Part shown: piece after piece, positions 1 to 10,850 of the stretch | How positions within the stretch are numbered: the first letter of the stretch is position 1 | Layout: every line of letters begins with the position of its first letter | From: Candidatus Omnitrophica bacterium UBA6210 | Lineage (GTDB): Bacteria; Omnitrophota; Gorgyraeia; Velamenicoccales; Velamenicoccaceae | Length of the DNA: 64,000 nucleotides | Reading direction: 5' to 3' | Assembly: GCA_002421805.1 (NCBI GenBank) | Contig: DISM01000001.1 | Coordinates: 344,902-408,901 of the forward strand | Made by a program: the position numbers and the translations under genes | The notes under the pieces: model-generated | Told to the model about the DNA's origin: nothing | What the model saw: only the letters and a program-made list of their open reading frames with translations | The model's database searches: none

Positions 1-549
1 ATTCGGCTTACCAGATTCGGCTAAAGCGCCAACTAAAATATCATAACTTATTGATTTTAAATAATTTATATTATTTAAGGCGATGGCGAGCTCGATGGTG
101 CCGTCATCCTTGAGTCGATACACTTTCTTGATCTCTGCTCCTTCTGATGTCAGATAGGAAAATTCTATCCCTTTTGGTAACAGATTCTTAGAAAAATAGA
201 ACCCAGCCCATTGCGGCACCAGCCCAATATCTTTAAGATCCAGATTTACATTTAACTTCTTGTCATATACGGACTTAATGAATCCGCCCGTTTGAGCAAA
301 GGAGAAAACAAGGTCTCCGTCTTCAAGTTTATATAACTCTTTCTCATTAAAAGAGTTATCTAATATAATAGGCTGAGGAAGGCTCGCTTGTTCTTCGCGG
401 ACCTGGACATGAGGTTTCTCTTGGACGATTGAAGGAGAAGATGATATATCTTCTTTAATTGCAATTGGTTTTGGCTTTGGAACAATTGCAGAATACGCCA
501 CAAGGACGAGGAAGGACAATACGAGTGCTAAGAAAAATCGTTTTTCCAT
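1..549 (-). CDS. yidC: YidC membrane protein insertase, N-terminal part (cut by window edge)
   Basis: YidC inserts and folds inner-membrane proteins with or without the Sec translocon. Only the first 183 codons are inside the window; the gene runs off the left edge. The protein starts MEKRFFLALVLSFLVLVAYS, the N-terminal membrane anchor of Gram-negative YidC. A low-complexity Pro/Lys/Glu linker follows, then the start of the periplasmic beta-sandwich domain (GGFIKSVYDKK, then a YRLKDDGTIELAIAL strand pattern). The conserved insertase core is outside the window. It starts 4 nt after the yidD stop, so rpmH, yidD and yidC look like one operon. The presence of the large periplasmic domain suggests a two-membrane cell. 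The base composition is lower in GC than the dnaA side. Confidence 0.9.
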   Translation of the reverse strand, partial: MEKRFFLALVLSFLVLVAYSAIVPKPKPIAIKEDISSSPSIVQEKPHVQVREEQASLPQPIILDNSFNEKELYKLEDGDLVFSFAQTGGFIKSVYDKKLNVNLDLKDIGLVPQWAGFYFSKNLLPKGIEFSYLTSEGAEIKKVYRLKDDGTIELAIALNNINYLKSISYDILVGALAESGKPN

Positions 550-553
550 AGTT

Positions 554-763
554 TTATTGAATGGGGTCGTGTCCGCCGCGAGAAAAAGGGTGACAACGCA
601 ACAATCTCCATGCACCCAACAGGCTTCCCCGCAGGCAACCGTACTTCTCTATGGCCTGAAGGAAATACTGGGAACAGGAGGGCGCAAAGCGGCAGCAATG
701 CGGGACCAAAGGAGAACACACGCGTTGATACCATTGAATGAGGGCCACGAGGACGCGTCTCAT
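554..763 (-). CDS. yidD: YidD membrane-insertion efficiency factor
   Basis: YidD is a small membrane-associated protein that assists YidC-dependent insertion. The 69-residue product has the family signature in full: CRFAPSCSQY near residue 25 and RCHPFSRGGHDP at the C-terminus, preceded by an amphipathic N-terminal helix (LVALIQWYQRVCSPL). The length matches the family (about 70-85). It lies between rpmH (4 nt gap) and yidC (4 nt gap), the classical position, except that rnpA, which normally comes between rpmH and yidD, is not present. Confidence 0.93.
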   Translation of the reverse strand: MRRVLVALIQWYQRVCSPLVPHCCRFAPSCSQYFLQAIEKYGCLRGSLLGAWRLLRCHPFSRGGHDPIQ

Positions 764-767
764 GGCG

Positions 768-905
768 CTATACGGTCAACTTGTGTCTGCCCTTCTGACG
801 CCGGGCTTTCAAGACCAGCCTGCCTTTTTTGGTCTTCATCCGACGACGGAATCCGTGTTTGCGTTTACCGACGATCTTGGTTGGCGTCTTCAAATGATAT
901 TTCAT
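768..905 (-). CDS. rpmH: 50S ribosomal protein bL34
   Basis: This is a 45-residue, very basic protein of the large ribosomal subunit. The core motif [16 protein letters not shown] aligns with the bL34 consensus KRKHGFRARMATKNGR, and the tail [12 protein letters not shown] with ARRRAKGRKRLSV. The N-terminus [13 protein letters not shown] differs from the common MKRTFQPS form but has the same length. It is too short to appear in usual long-ORF lists. It is the first gene of the leftward operon next to oriC, directly behind a good promoter. Confidence 0.95.
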   Translation of the reverse strand: MKYHLKTPTKIVGKRKHGFRRRMKTKKGRLVLKARRQKGRHKLTV

Positions 906-914
906 AGTTCGGCA

Positions 915-942
915 ATTATAACATACACCATCCTGAAGTCAA
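915..942 (-). promoter_or_regulatory. Promoter of the rpmH-yidD-yidC operon
   Basis: Read on the minus strand there is TTGACT (942-937), a 16-nt spacer, and TATAAT (920-915). The distance from the -10 box to the rpmH ATG is only 9 nt, so the transcript would start 2-5 nt before the start codon and be almost leaderless. No Shine-Dalgarno sequence is visible in that space. Confidence 0.65.
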
Positions 943-1204
943 GATTTTTATGTTCGCCGCCGGCGCAGAGCGTAGATTTTTTCTGGGCCCTAACTTCAAC
1001 GCGATGAACCTGTTTTTTTCTTCCGTGCCTTTTGCCGCTTTAAAATTTTCTTGCAATGTCCTTCGGCCGCGATTATAATAAAAACCTTTAGAAGCCGGCC
1101 TCCGGATTTTTCGGGGCCGGTCCCAATGAAAGCGGCGTCCGGCTGCCGGCGAGGATCATATCTTTTGGGCCTCGGCGGAGCAAAAGGGGACGGATTCAAG
1201 ATCC

Positions 1205-1245
1205 CGACCTGTGGATAACCCTGTGGACGCTGTGAATAACTCGTC
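1205..1245 (+). promoter_or_regulatory. DnaA boxes upstream of dnaA (oriC, left part)
   Basis: A perfect DnaA box, TGTGGATAA, lies at 1210-1218, and a one-mismatch box in the same orientation, TGTGAATAA, at 1231-1239. The second is 21 nt after the first, about two helical turns, so both would face the same side of the DNA. They fall in the rpmH-dnaA intergenic region, the usual place for an origin and for DnaA autoregulation. The remainder of 906-1283 holds the rpmH promoter and no credible gene. Confidence 0.7.
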
Positions 1246-1292
1246 GAGTCCCCGACTAAACGCCCCGTCAAATCCGGGGCCGTGTGAAACTT

Positions 1293-2627
1293 ATGACCGA
1301 AAGCAATATCTGGTTCCAGGCCGCGCAGGCCGTCCGATCCAAAGTGGGAGAGAATGCCTATGAGGCCTGGATCAAGCCGATCAGGCCGAAATCGGATTCG
1401 GGGAAACAAACCATCAGCCTCGAAGTCCCCAATGAATTTTTCAGGGAATGGCTTATCCAGCACTACGATCTGGTGATCCGCGACGCCTTGAAGAGCGCAG
1501 GGTGCGCCTTCGACGTATGCTACCAGATAAACCCTGCGCTGGTAGAAGAGAGGCCGGCGCCGAAACCGCCGCCGGCGCCCGCAGCAAGCGCGCGGGAGCC
1601 CATGACGCCTTTTCTGCTGAATCCCAAGTATACTTTCGACAACTTCATCGTCGGGCCGTCTAACCGCTTTGCGCATGCGGCCTGTCTGTCCATCGCGGAT
1701 TCGCCGGCCAAGGCTTATAATCCGCTGTTCATCTACAGCAGGGTGGGGCTGGGAAAAACGCACCTCATGCAGGCCATCTGCCACCGGATCCGCCATAACA
1801 ATCCTTCGACGCGGTTCTACTATACGACGTCGGAAAAATTCACGACGGAGCTCATCGGCGCCATCCAGCACCGCTCTACGGCCGCATTCAGGGAAAAATT
1901 CAGGAACGTCGACGTGCTTTTGATCGACGATATCCATTTCATCGCCAATAAAGAAGCCACGCAGGAAGAGTTTTTCCACACCTTTAACGCCCTCTATGAT
2001 AGCCACAAACAGATCATCATTTCGTCCGACAGGCCCCCCAAGGAGATCCAGAAACTGGAAGAACGCCTGGTCTCGCGGTTCAGCTGGGGCCTGGTCACCG
2101 ATATCCAGCCGCCGGACCTCGAGACGCGCATCGCGATCCTCAAGAAGAAGATCGAGAACGAAAGCGTCGACATCCCCGACGACGTGATCCATCTGATCGC
2201 GGAGATCATCAAGAGCAACATCCGGGAGTTGGAAGGGGCCCTGGTGAAGGTGATCGCCTATTCGCTCCTGGAAGAAAAACATATCACGCTTGAAATGGCC
2301 AAAGGTGTCCTCAAAGATCTCCTGAAAGAAGCTTCCAAACAAATCACGGTTGAAGATATCCAAAGGGCGGTGGCGGATTATTTCAAAATTCACCCGGATG
2401 AGCTCAAGACAAAGAAGAGGGTCAAAAATGTCGTGGTCCCGCGCCAGGTCGCAATGTATCTGTCGCGAGAACTCACAAGCATGTCTCTGCCCGAGATCGG
2501 GCTCGCTTTTGGCGGCAAAGACCACACCACCGTGCTCCACGCATTTAAGAAGATCCAGGCCGAAATCCTGAAAAATCATCAAATCAAAAGCGCGGTGGAA
2601 CAGATCAAAAACGATTTCCAACGATGA
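1293..2627 (+). CDS. dnaA: Chromosomal replication initiator DnaA
   Basis: DnaA binds DnaA boxes, forms an ATP-dependent helical filament and opens oriC. The 444-residue product has domain I (WFQAAQAV, then WIKPI), a Pro/Ala linker, the AAA+ domain with Walker [10 protein letters not shown] and sensor SSDRPP, and the C-terminal DNA-binding signature [15 protein letters not shown]. The Walker A reads SRVGLGKT (residues 149-156), where the family has GGVGLGKT: both leading glycines are replaced. An upstream in-frame GTG at 1284 could add three residues; I prefer ATG 1293 because no Shine-Dalgarno sequence separates the choices and ATG gives the usual N-terminus. It is divergent from rpmH and followed by dnaN, a standard origin arrangement. 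Confidence 0.97.
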   Translation: MTESNIWFQAAQAVRSKVGENAYEAWIKPIRPKSDSGKQTISLEVPNEFFREWLIQHYDLVIRDALKSAGCAFDVCYQINPALVEERPAPKPPPAPAASAREPMTPFLLNPKYTFDNFIVGPSNRFAHAACLSIADSPAKAYNPLFIYSRVGLGKTHLMQAICHRIRHNNPSTRFYYTTSEKFTTELIGAIQHRSTAAFREKFRNVDVLLIDDIHFIANKEATQEEFFHTFNALYDSHKQIIISSDRPPKEIQKLEERLVSRFSWGLVTDIQPPDLETRIAILKKKIENESVDIPDDVIHLIAEIIKSNIRELEGALVKVIAYSLLEEKHITLEMAKGVLKDLLKEASKQITVEDIQRAVADYFKIHPDELKTKKRVKNVVVPRQVAMYLSRELTSMSLPEIGLAFGGKDHTTVLHAFKKIQAEILKNHQIKSAVEQIKNDFQR

Positions 2628-2766
2628 TCCTTTTTTGTCCACGGGTTATCCAGAATATTTTTTGTTCTTACCTGCTTGCTTCTTTTGGGTTATGTGGTTT
2701 TCAACAGAATCAAAAGTCATTACTACAACTACTTTTATATTAAATATCTAGTATTAGGAGGTAGGG
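2628..2766. promoter_or_regulatory. AT-rich dnaA-dnaN spacer, likely DNA-unwinding part of oriC
   Basis: The spacer opens with a one-mismatch DnaA box, TTATCCAGA (2646-2654), followed by a T-rich and then A/T-rich tract. Just before the dnaN ribosome binding site sits TAGTATTAG (2749-2757), which resembles the TAG-type DnaA-trio repeats described next to unwinding elements. No gene fits. Assigning unwinding to this side rather than upstream of dnaA is inference. Confidence 0.5.
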
Positions 2767-3873
2767 ATGAAAATCCGTGTGGATAAAACAGAATTGCAAA
2801 AAGGCATCCAGGCCGTCGGCAACGTGATTACTCCTAAAAACGTTCTGCCGATCCTGTCCAATATTCTTTTTGAAACACAAAAAAACAAGGTCCGGCTGAC
2901 CACAACAGACCTGGATATGGGCGTTTCCATTATTCTTGATGCGGAGATTCTCGAACCCGGGGCGATCACCATACCCACAAAACGCCTGAGCGATATTATC
3001 AAGGAATTGCCTTCAGGCCCGGTTGTGATCAATACGCGGAAAAACAATGTTGTGGATATCCAGTTGGATAACTGTGAATTCAAGTTGATGGGGCTGCCCA
3101 AAGAAGAGTTCCCAAAACTCCCCGAGATCAAAGAGAAAGAAAGTCTTGTGCTGACCCAGGACGCCCTCAAGAACATGCTTCAATTAACGGCTTTTGCCGT
3201 TTCGCATGAAGAGACGCGCTATGTCTTGAACGGGCTTCTTTTTGAAGTCAAAAAAAGCGGGGAGGGGGAGTCTTTGGTCCGTTTTGTCGGAACGGACGGC
3301 AGGAGGCTGGCCCTTGTCGAAAAAAAGATGCCTTTGAAGGCGCACAAAGACGCCAAGGTCATCATTCCTTATAAGACCGTCCAGGAGCTTTTGAGGAATC
3401 TGAAAGACGAGGGGGACGTTTCTTTGATCATCTCCCAGAACCAGGTCTTTTTTGAAATGGACGGGGCGGTGATCATCTCTAGGCTGATCGAAGGGGACTT
3501 CCCGGATTATCAGCGCGTGATCCCCCAGGCCTCCGCTCTGAAGGTCAGGCTCAATAAAGACGACTTCATCCTGGTGCTGCGCCGGGCCAACCTCCTGACG
3601 ACGCCGGATTTTCAGGCGGTCAAGTTCGAGCTATTCAAGAACAAGTTGGTGGTTTCCAAGGCCACGCCGGACGTCGGCGAGTTCAAGGAAGAGATTTCCT
3701 TGGAGTACGGCGGCAAGGAGTTTGTCATCGGGTTTAACCCGAATTATTTCCTGGATGTTCTGCGGTATTGGCGCGAGCCGGAATTTTCCCTGGAGTTCTA
3801 TGACGGGGAGAAGCCCGGCGTGGTCCGGTCGCCGGAATATGTGTATATCGTGCAACCGATGAGGCTGAGCTAA
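2767..3873 (+). CDS. dnaN: DNA polymerase III beta sliding clamp
   Basis: DnaN forms the ring that tethers DNA polymerase III and other enzymes to DNA. The product is 368 residues, the family's normal size, with the three-fold repeated clamp fold. Recognisable segments are MKIRVDKTELQKGIQAVGNV at the start, GTDGRRLALVEKK in domain 2, LIEGDFPDYQRVIP near the domain 2/3 border, and the C-terminal YVYIVQPMRLS, the equivalent of the usual VVMPMRL end. An AGGAGG ribosome binding site lies at 2757-2762, 4 nt before the ATG. It lies in the origin cluster dnaA-dnaN-DUF721-gyrB and probably shares its transcript. Confidence 0.97.
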   Translation: MKIRVDKTELQKGIQAVGNVITPKNVLPILSNILFETQKNKVRLTTTDLDMGVSIILDAEILEPGAITIPTKRLSDIIKELPSGPVVINTRKNNVVDIQLDNCEFKLMGLPKEEFPKLPEIKEKESLVLTQDALKNMLQLTAFAVSHEETRYVLNGLLFEVKKSGEGESLVRFVGTDGRRLALVEKKMPLKAHKDAKVIIPYKTVQELLRNLKDEGDVSLIISQNQVFFEMDGAVIISRLIEGDFPDYQRVIPQASALKVRLNKDDFILVLRRANLLTTPDFQAVKFELFKNKLVVSKATPDVGEFKEEISLEYGGKEFVIGFNPNYFLDVLRYWREPEFSLEFYDGEKPGVVRSPEYVYIVQPMRLS

Positions 3874-3876
3874 AGC

Positions 3877-6586
<2,710 letters not shown>

Positions 6587-6642
6587 AGGAATATTAATTT
6601 TGCAGTGAAAAAACCGGCTATAGGCAAAATTAAGGAGGACTT

Positions 6643-7479
6643 ATGACGAAGGACGCCTCCGTTGAGTTTCATCCCGTGCGCGTGTTCGGGACGTCGCTTG
6701 GGCTCTGGGTGAAAAATTTTATCCCTATCGTCGCCATTCACGGCGTGAATGTGTTCGCCGGGCGCGTTCTGCAGTTATCTGTGCGCTGTGTCAGCCCTTT
6801 GCCTCCGGGGCGGCCGGGGGTGTTGTTGACCGTCCTCTTGGGCATTGAGGTGGTGGCCGTCATCGTTCTGAGTGCGTTTATTTCGCTTTTCGTTCTTGGC
6901 TATCTCAAGAACGCGCATGGGCGCCGCCCTCTTTTTACCGAGGTTTTCCGCCAGACGTGCAGCCGGTTCGGGGGCTACCTCTGCGGCGTCTTTGCGCTCC
7001 TGGCGTTTTTTGTCGTCGGGATATCGCTCTCCGGCGCCTTTTTGATGGCCGGGCACATTCTTTATGCGCAGCACCCCGCGACGCCCCTGGCGTTGGGCGT
7101 GCTTTTGACCACCAGCACAATTGCGGTGGCCCTCGCTATCGCTGTGGTCTGGTACGGATTTTATTTTACACTGGCCCCCTTGATCGCCGGGTTCGAAAAT
7201 AAACCCGTGTTCCAGGCATTCAGGGAGAGCCGTTCGCGGATCAGGGGACAGGCCTTGCGCTACGCAAGCGCCTTCCTTATTTTTGTCGTCTTTTATCTGG
7301 CGCTTGGTCTGGGGGCCTATTTTGTCCTGCGCGGGGCGGTTGTTGCGCCCCGTGTTCTTTATGCGATCGACCCCGCCATGGGGGCCCTCTTCGGACCGCT
7401 GTGGCTGGCCCTGTGGCTGGTGAGCTATGATCGCGTCGGAGAACTGAAACGGTTAAGAGGACAGGCAGCTTCGGGATAA
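6643..7479 (+). CDS. Integral membrane protein of unknown function between gyrB and gyrA
   Basis: The 278-residue product has six or so hydrophobic segments, for example about 73-92 (LLTVLLGIEVVAVIVLSAFI), 112-135, 150-172, 205-232 and 240-260, separated by short basic loops. No enzymatic motif is visible. The spacing resembles membrane domains of the glycerophosphodiester-phosphodiesterase-associated or DUF975-like kind, but that is a weak resemblance. A GGAGG ribosome binding site (6632-6636) precedes ATG 6643. Its stop codon lies inside a 36-nt sequence that is repeated just before gyrA. Confidence 0.75.
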   Translation: MTKDASVEFHPVRVFGTSLGLWVKNFIPIVAIHGVNVFAGRVLQLSVRCVSPLPPGRPGVLLTVLLGIEVVAVIVLSAFISLFVLGYLKNAHGRRPLFTEVFRQTCSRFGGYLCGVFALLAFFVVGISLSGAFLMAGHILYAQHPATPLALGVLLTTSTIAVALAIAVVWYGFYFTLAPLIAGFENKPVFQAFRESRSRIRGQALRYASAFLIFVVFYLALGLGAYFVLRGAVVAPRVLYAIDPAMGALFGPLWLALWLVSYDRVGELKRLRGQAASG

Positions 7480-7710
7480 TTTGCTGACAGAAAGATTTAG
7501 GGGGATCCATCTTACTCCTTGCGTAAGCTGCGGAGTTATTCACACACAAACAGCTGTAGAGGGTTTTATCCCTCGCCTATGCGCTTGTAAATTTTCCCAC
7601 GGCGGGCCGGGAAAATTTCCTGCGCAGGCTACCGCAAAAAGCGGTACACCGGCCAGACCAATGAGGCCGGGTGTTCGGGATAATTTGCTTAGAAAAAGAT
7701 TCAGGGGGCA
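7471..7710 (+). repeat. Duplicated gyrA leader flanking a small palindromic element
   Basis: Nearly the same 36-nt sequence, TCGGGATAATTTGCT plus AAAGATT-AGGGGG, occurs at 7471-7506 and 7675-7710. The second copy carries the gyrA ribosome binding site. Between them lie inverted repeats: AAATTTTCCC...GGGAAAATTT (about 7588-7617), ACCGCAAAAAGCGGT (about 7631-7645) and a CCGGCC...GGCCGG-type hairpin (about 7650-7672). The inner part is related to the hairpins at 17100-17300 and 27830-27920. There is no gene here. It looks like insertion of a small element with duplication of its target, or a tandem duplication later filled in. Confidence 0.65.
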
Positions 7711-7715
7711 AATTA

Positions 7716-10163
7716 ATGTACGCACAAAACGAAAAAATCGTACCGATCTATATCGAAGAGGAGATGAAGGGGTCTTACCTGTCCTACGCGATGAGCGTTA
7801 TCGTCGGACGCGCCCTGCCCGACGTCAAGGACGGCCTTAAGCCCGTGCATCGCCGCATCCTTTATGCGATGCATGAGCTCAATCTCGATCACTCCAAACC
7901 CTACAAAAAGAGCGCGCGCATCGTCGGTGAAGTGTTGGGTAAGTATCATCCCCACGGCGACGCGGCGGTTTATGAGACGCTGGTGCGCATGGTCCAGGAT
8001 TTTTCCCTGCGCTATCCCTTGGTGGACGGCCAGGGGAACTTCGGCTCCGTCGACGGCGACGCGGCGGCGGCCATGCGTTATACCGAAGCGCGCCTGGCGT
8101 CCATTGCCGACGAGATGTTGCTGGATATTGACAAAGAGACCGTGGATTATGTCCCGAACTTCGACGCGTCCCTCCAGGAACCGCTCCTGTTGCCGTCGGC
8201 CCTGCCGAATCTGCTGGTGAACGGTTCCAGCGGTATCGCCGTCGGTATGGCGACGAACATCCCGCCGCACAACCTGACCGAGGTCATAGACGGCATCACC
8301 TATTTGATCGATCATCCCGAGGCGGAGGTCAAAGAATTGATGAAGTACGTCAAGGGCCCGGATTTCCCGACGGGAGGGATCATCTGCGGCCGCGACGGCA
8401 TCAAGGATGCTTTTTCGACGGGGCGCGGCAAGGTCACGATCCGGGCGCGCGTTTCCATCGAGCGCCAGAAGAACGGCAAGGACAACATCCTGATCACCGA
8501 GATCCCCTATCAGGTCAACAAGACCTCTTTGATCGAGACGATCGCCGAGCTTGTGCAGGACAAGAAGATCGAGGGCATCAGCGATATCCGCGACGAATCC
8601 GACAAGGACGGCATGCGCGTGGTCATTGAACTCAAGCGCGACACCGAGCCGCAGATCGTCCTGAACCATCTTTACAAGCACACGCAGATGGAAACGACCT
8701 TCGGCATCATCGCGCTGGCGCTCGTCGACGGAAGGCCGCGGGTCCTGAACCTCAAGCAGATCATGCGCTGTTACGTCGACCACCGCAAGGTGATCATCCG
8801 GCGCAGGACGCAGTTTGAGTTGGACCGGGCGTTGCGCCGGGCGCACATCCTGGAAGGCTTGAAGATCGCGCTGAAATTTTTAGACCGCATCATCAAGACG
8901 ATCCGCGAATCCAAGAGCACGCCTGAGGCCAAAAAGGCCCTGATGAAGAATTTCGATCTTTCCGATGTCCAGGCCCAGGCGATCCTGGAGATGCAGTTGC
9001 AGCGCTTGACGCAGCTGGAGCGCGAGAAGATCGAGAAGGAATACCTGGAACTTTTGAAGCAGATCGAGCGCTACCGGGCGATCCTCGCCTCCGAGAAGCT
9101 CGTCGAAGAGATCATTAAAGAGGATCTGGCGGCCCTGAAGAAGAAGTTCGGCGACGAACGCCGCACGGAGATCACGGGCGATGCCGAAGACATCGAGCTC
9201 GAGGACCTGATCGCTGAAGAGGACATGGTCATCACGATCTCGCACGCCGGCTACATCAAACGGCTGGCCATCAGCGCTTACCGCAAGCAGAAGCGCGGCG
9301 GCAAGGGCGTGACGGCCATGGAGACGCGCGACGAAGATTTTGTGGAGCGCCTCTTCATCGCCTCGACCAAGGACTATCTCTTGGTGTTCACGGACCAGGG
9401 CCGGCTTTACTGGATCAAGGTCTATGAGATCCCGCAGGCCTCGCGCCAGTCCAAGGGCAAGGCGATCATCAATCTCCTGCAGGTGTCCGCCAAGGAAAAG
9501 GTGGCGGCGGTGCTTCCCGTCAAGGAGTTTTCCGACGAAAAGTCCATCATCCTTTGCACCAAGGGCGGGGTGATCAAAAAGACCACGCTGTCTGTTTTTG
9601 CCAATCCGCGCAAGGGTGGGATCCTCGCCATGGGCCTGGATAAGGACGATAGCGTCATGGATGCCAAGTTGACGGACGGCAATCTCGATGTGCTGCTGGC
9701 GACCCGCCAGGGCAAGGCGGTCCGTTTTAAGGAGAAACAATTGCGCGGCATGGGCCGGCAGGCCAAGGGTGTGCGCGGGATCAGGCTTGGCAAGAAAGAC
9801 GAGGTCGTGGGCATGGAGATTATCTCCACCGATCTGGTCAAGACAGGTGCTACGATCCTGACGGTCACTGCCGGCGGTTTTGCCAAGAGGACATCCATCG
9901 ACGAATACAGGGTCCAGTCGCGCGGCGGCAAAGGGATCATCAACGTGAAGGTGACCGACAAGAACGGCGACGCCATCGGCCTCAACTGCGTTCTGCCTGA
10001 CGACGAGCTGATGACGATCACCCAAAAGGGGATGATGGTGCGTTGTCCCGTCAAAGACATCCGCGAGACCGGCCGCAACGCGCAGGGCGTCCGTCTCATG
10101 TCGCTGGAAAAGGGTGATGCTGTCACGTCCGTCGCAAAGATCGTCGCCAAGGATGAGGAATAA
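7716..10163 (+). CDS. gyrA: DNA gyrase subunit A
   Basis: GyrA cuts and rejoins DNA through an active-site tyrosine. The 815-residue protein starts [20 protein letters not shown], followed by [20 protein letters not shown] and HRRILYAM. It has the quinolone-pocket helix region [16 protein letters not shown] and the catalytic-tyrosine segment [10 protein letters not shown]. The C-terminal beta-pinwheel carries a gyrase-type box, QKRGGKG, which argues for gyrase rather than ParC. ATG 7716 follows a G-rich ribosome binding site (CAGGGGG at 7702-7708). The gene is followed by a short repeat-rich spacer and tRNA-Glu. Confidence 0.97.
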   Translation: MYAQNEKIVPIYIEEEMKGSYLSYAMSVIVGRALPDVKDGLKPVHRRILYAMHELNLDHSKPYKKSARIVGEVLGKYHPHGDAAVYETLVRMVQDFSLRYPLVDGQGNFGSVDGDAAAAMRYTEARLASIADEMLLDIDKETVDYVPNFDASLQEPLLLPSALPNLLVNGSSGIAVGMATNIPPHNLTEVIDGITYLIDHPEAEVKELMKYVKGPDFPTGGIICGRDGIKDAFSTGRGKVTIRARVSIERQKNGKDNILITEIPYQVNKTSLIETIAELVQDKKIEGISDIRDESDKDGMRVVIELKRDTEPQIVLNHLYKHTQMETTFGIIALALVDGRPRVLNLKQIMRCYVDHRKVIIRRRTQFELDRALRRAHILEGLKIALKFLDRIIKTIRESKSTPEAKKALMKNFDLSDVQAQAILEMQLQRLTQLEREKIEKEYLELLKQIERYRAILASEKLVEEIIKEDLAALKKKFGDERRTEITGDAEDIELEDLIAEEDMVITISHAGYIKRLAISAYRKQKRGGKGVTAMETRDEDFVERLFIASTKDYLLVFTDQGRLYWIKVYEIPQASRQSKGKAIINLLQVSAKEKVAAVLPVKEFSDEKSIILCTKGGVIKKTTLSVFANPRKGGILAMGLDKDDSVMDAKLTDGNLDVLLATRQGKAVRFKEKQLRGMGRQAKGVRGIRLGKKDEVVGMEIISTDLVKTGATILTVTAGGFAKRTSIDEYRVQSRGGKGIINVKVTDKNGDAIGLNCVLPDDELMTITQKGMMVRCPVKDIRETGRNAQGVRLMSLEKGDAVTSVAKIVAKDEE

Positions 10164-10247
10164 CCCGGTTAACGAGTTGCGAGCGCGCGAGTCAACGAGT
10201 TAAAGGAACCCGTAACTCGTTTACTCGTTGAACTCGGAAACCGGTTT
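10164..10247. repeat. Inverted/direct AACGAGTT repeats between gyrA and tRNA
   Basis: The spacer contains AACGAGTTG and AACGAGTTAA in direct orientation and their complements TAACTCGTTTACTCGTTGAACTC shortly after (in pieces of less than 12 nt), able to form a hairpin that could end gyrA transcription, although no U-run follows. CCGGTTAAC and AACCGG at the ends also pair. Confidence 0.45.
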
Positions 10248-10256
10248 TGCTATAAT
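10228..10256 (+). promoter_or_regulatory. Promoter of tRNA-Glu
   Basis: TTGAAC (10228-10233), a 17-nt spacer ending in TGC, and TATAAT (10251-10256) form a good sigma-70 promoter with an extended -10. It lies 27 nt before the tRNA. Confidence 0.75.
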
Positions 10257-10282
10257 TTTTAAAATTTGCAGGCGAAGATTAC

Positions 10283-10360
10283 GGCCCCATCGTCTAGCCT
10301 GGTCCAGGACGTGTGGTTCTCAGCCATAAGACAGGGGTTCAAATCCCCTTGGGGCTACCA
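10283..10360 (+). tRNA. tRNA-Glu (anticodon CTC)
   Basis: The sequence folds as a cloverleaf. The 7-bp acceptor stem is GGCCCCA with TGGGGCT, the first pair being G-U. The D-arm is closed by GTCT/GGAC. The anticodon stem TGTGG/CCATA carries loop TTCTCAG, which places CTC at positions 34-36. The T-arm is AGGGG-TTCAAAT-CCCCT, and ACCA is encoded at the 3' end. CTC reads GAG, hence glutamate. Most bacteria rely on the TTC isoacceptor, so a second tRNA-Glu is expected elsewhere. Confidence 0.9.
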
Positions 10361-10625
10361 ATATCGGTTTCCCACCGGAGGCGGGTCCGCCTTCGGCGGA
10401 AAATCCGGTTGGGGCTATTCTTCTTCGCCAAGCAGCTTCCGCGCTTGGCTTCGAAGGAATACGCCCAGGTGCTGCGAAGCTCAAACGCGAAAGCACTTTG
10501 AGCGAAGCAGACCGGTTGGGGCTACCAAAATATATCCGGTCCTGCCGATGCTCGCTCCCGCGAGGTCGGCATCCCGACTAAACCAGAAGGCGAACGTCGG
10601 GAAATCCGGTCGGGGCAATTGAATA
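10361..10625 (+). repeat. Repeated tRNA-tail fragments separated by hairpins
   Basis: After the tRNA, its 3' end (AAATCCCCTTGGGGCTACCA) recurs in decayed form three times: AAATCCGGTTGGGGCTATTC at about 10401, ACCGGTTGGGGCTACCA at 10511 and AAATCCGGTCGGGGCAATT at about 10602. Between copies are strong hairpins, such as GGTCCGCC...GGCGGA-type pairs at 10380-10400 and GAAGC.../GCTTC pairs at 10430-10510. No gene is credible here. The arrangement suggests repeated integration or slippage at the tRNA 3' end. Confidence 0.6.
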
Positions 10626-10755
10626 TTTTAATTTTATCCAGCAAGACGGTTTTCCATTGCCGCAAAGGCGGAGCCTGGACGAAAACTTCATGCTCAAAAA
10701 ATACGGACCGTCGTCTTTTTCTCTCCCAAGAATTTCGTTTCCTTTCGGATTTGTG

Positions 10756-10807
10756 TTGATTTGCAGGAAGACTTGTGTTATAAAATATCTAATATAGGTA
10801 TTTTATA
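10756..10807 (+). promoter_or_regulatory. Promoter with overlapping palindromic operator
   Basis: TTGATT (10756-10761), 17 nt, TATAAA (10779-10784) forms a promoter for the following lipoprotein gene and perhaps the tad genes. The -10 box is the left end of a 29-bp palindrome, TATAAAATA-TCTAATATAGG-TATTTTATA (10779-10807), with only one mismatched pair. A regulator bound there would block RNA polymerase. The stretch 10626-10755 shows nothing else. Confidence 0.6.
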
Positions 10808-10850
10808 ACCTCTTATCAATAAAGACGTTTTAAAAAAGAAGGAGAAAGCC

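Noticed and set aside
996..2642. A 548-codon frame on the minus strand over dnaA
   Set aside because: It is the shadow of dnaA, whose protein is clear on the plus strand; the reverse reading is Arg/Asp/Phe-rich without any motif.
7481..7840. A 119-codon plus-strand frame before gyrA
   Set aside because: It covers the duplicated leader and runs into gyrA in another frame; composition is not protein-like.
10266..10622. A 118-codon plus-strand frame across the tRNA and the repeats
   Set aside because: It overlaps tRNA-Glu and consists of repeat-derived sequence, with no ribosome binding site.
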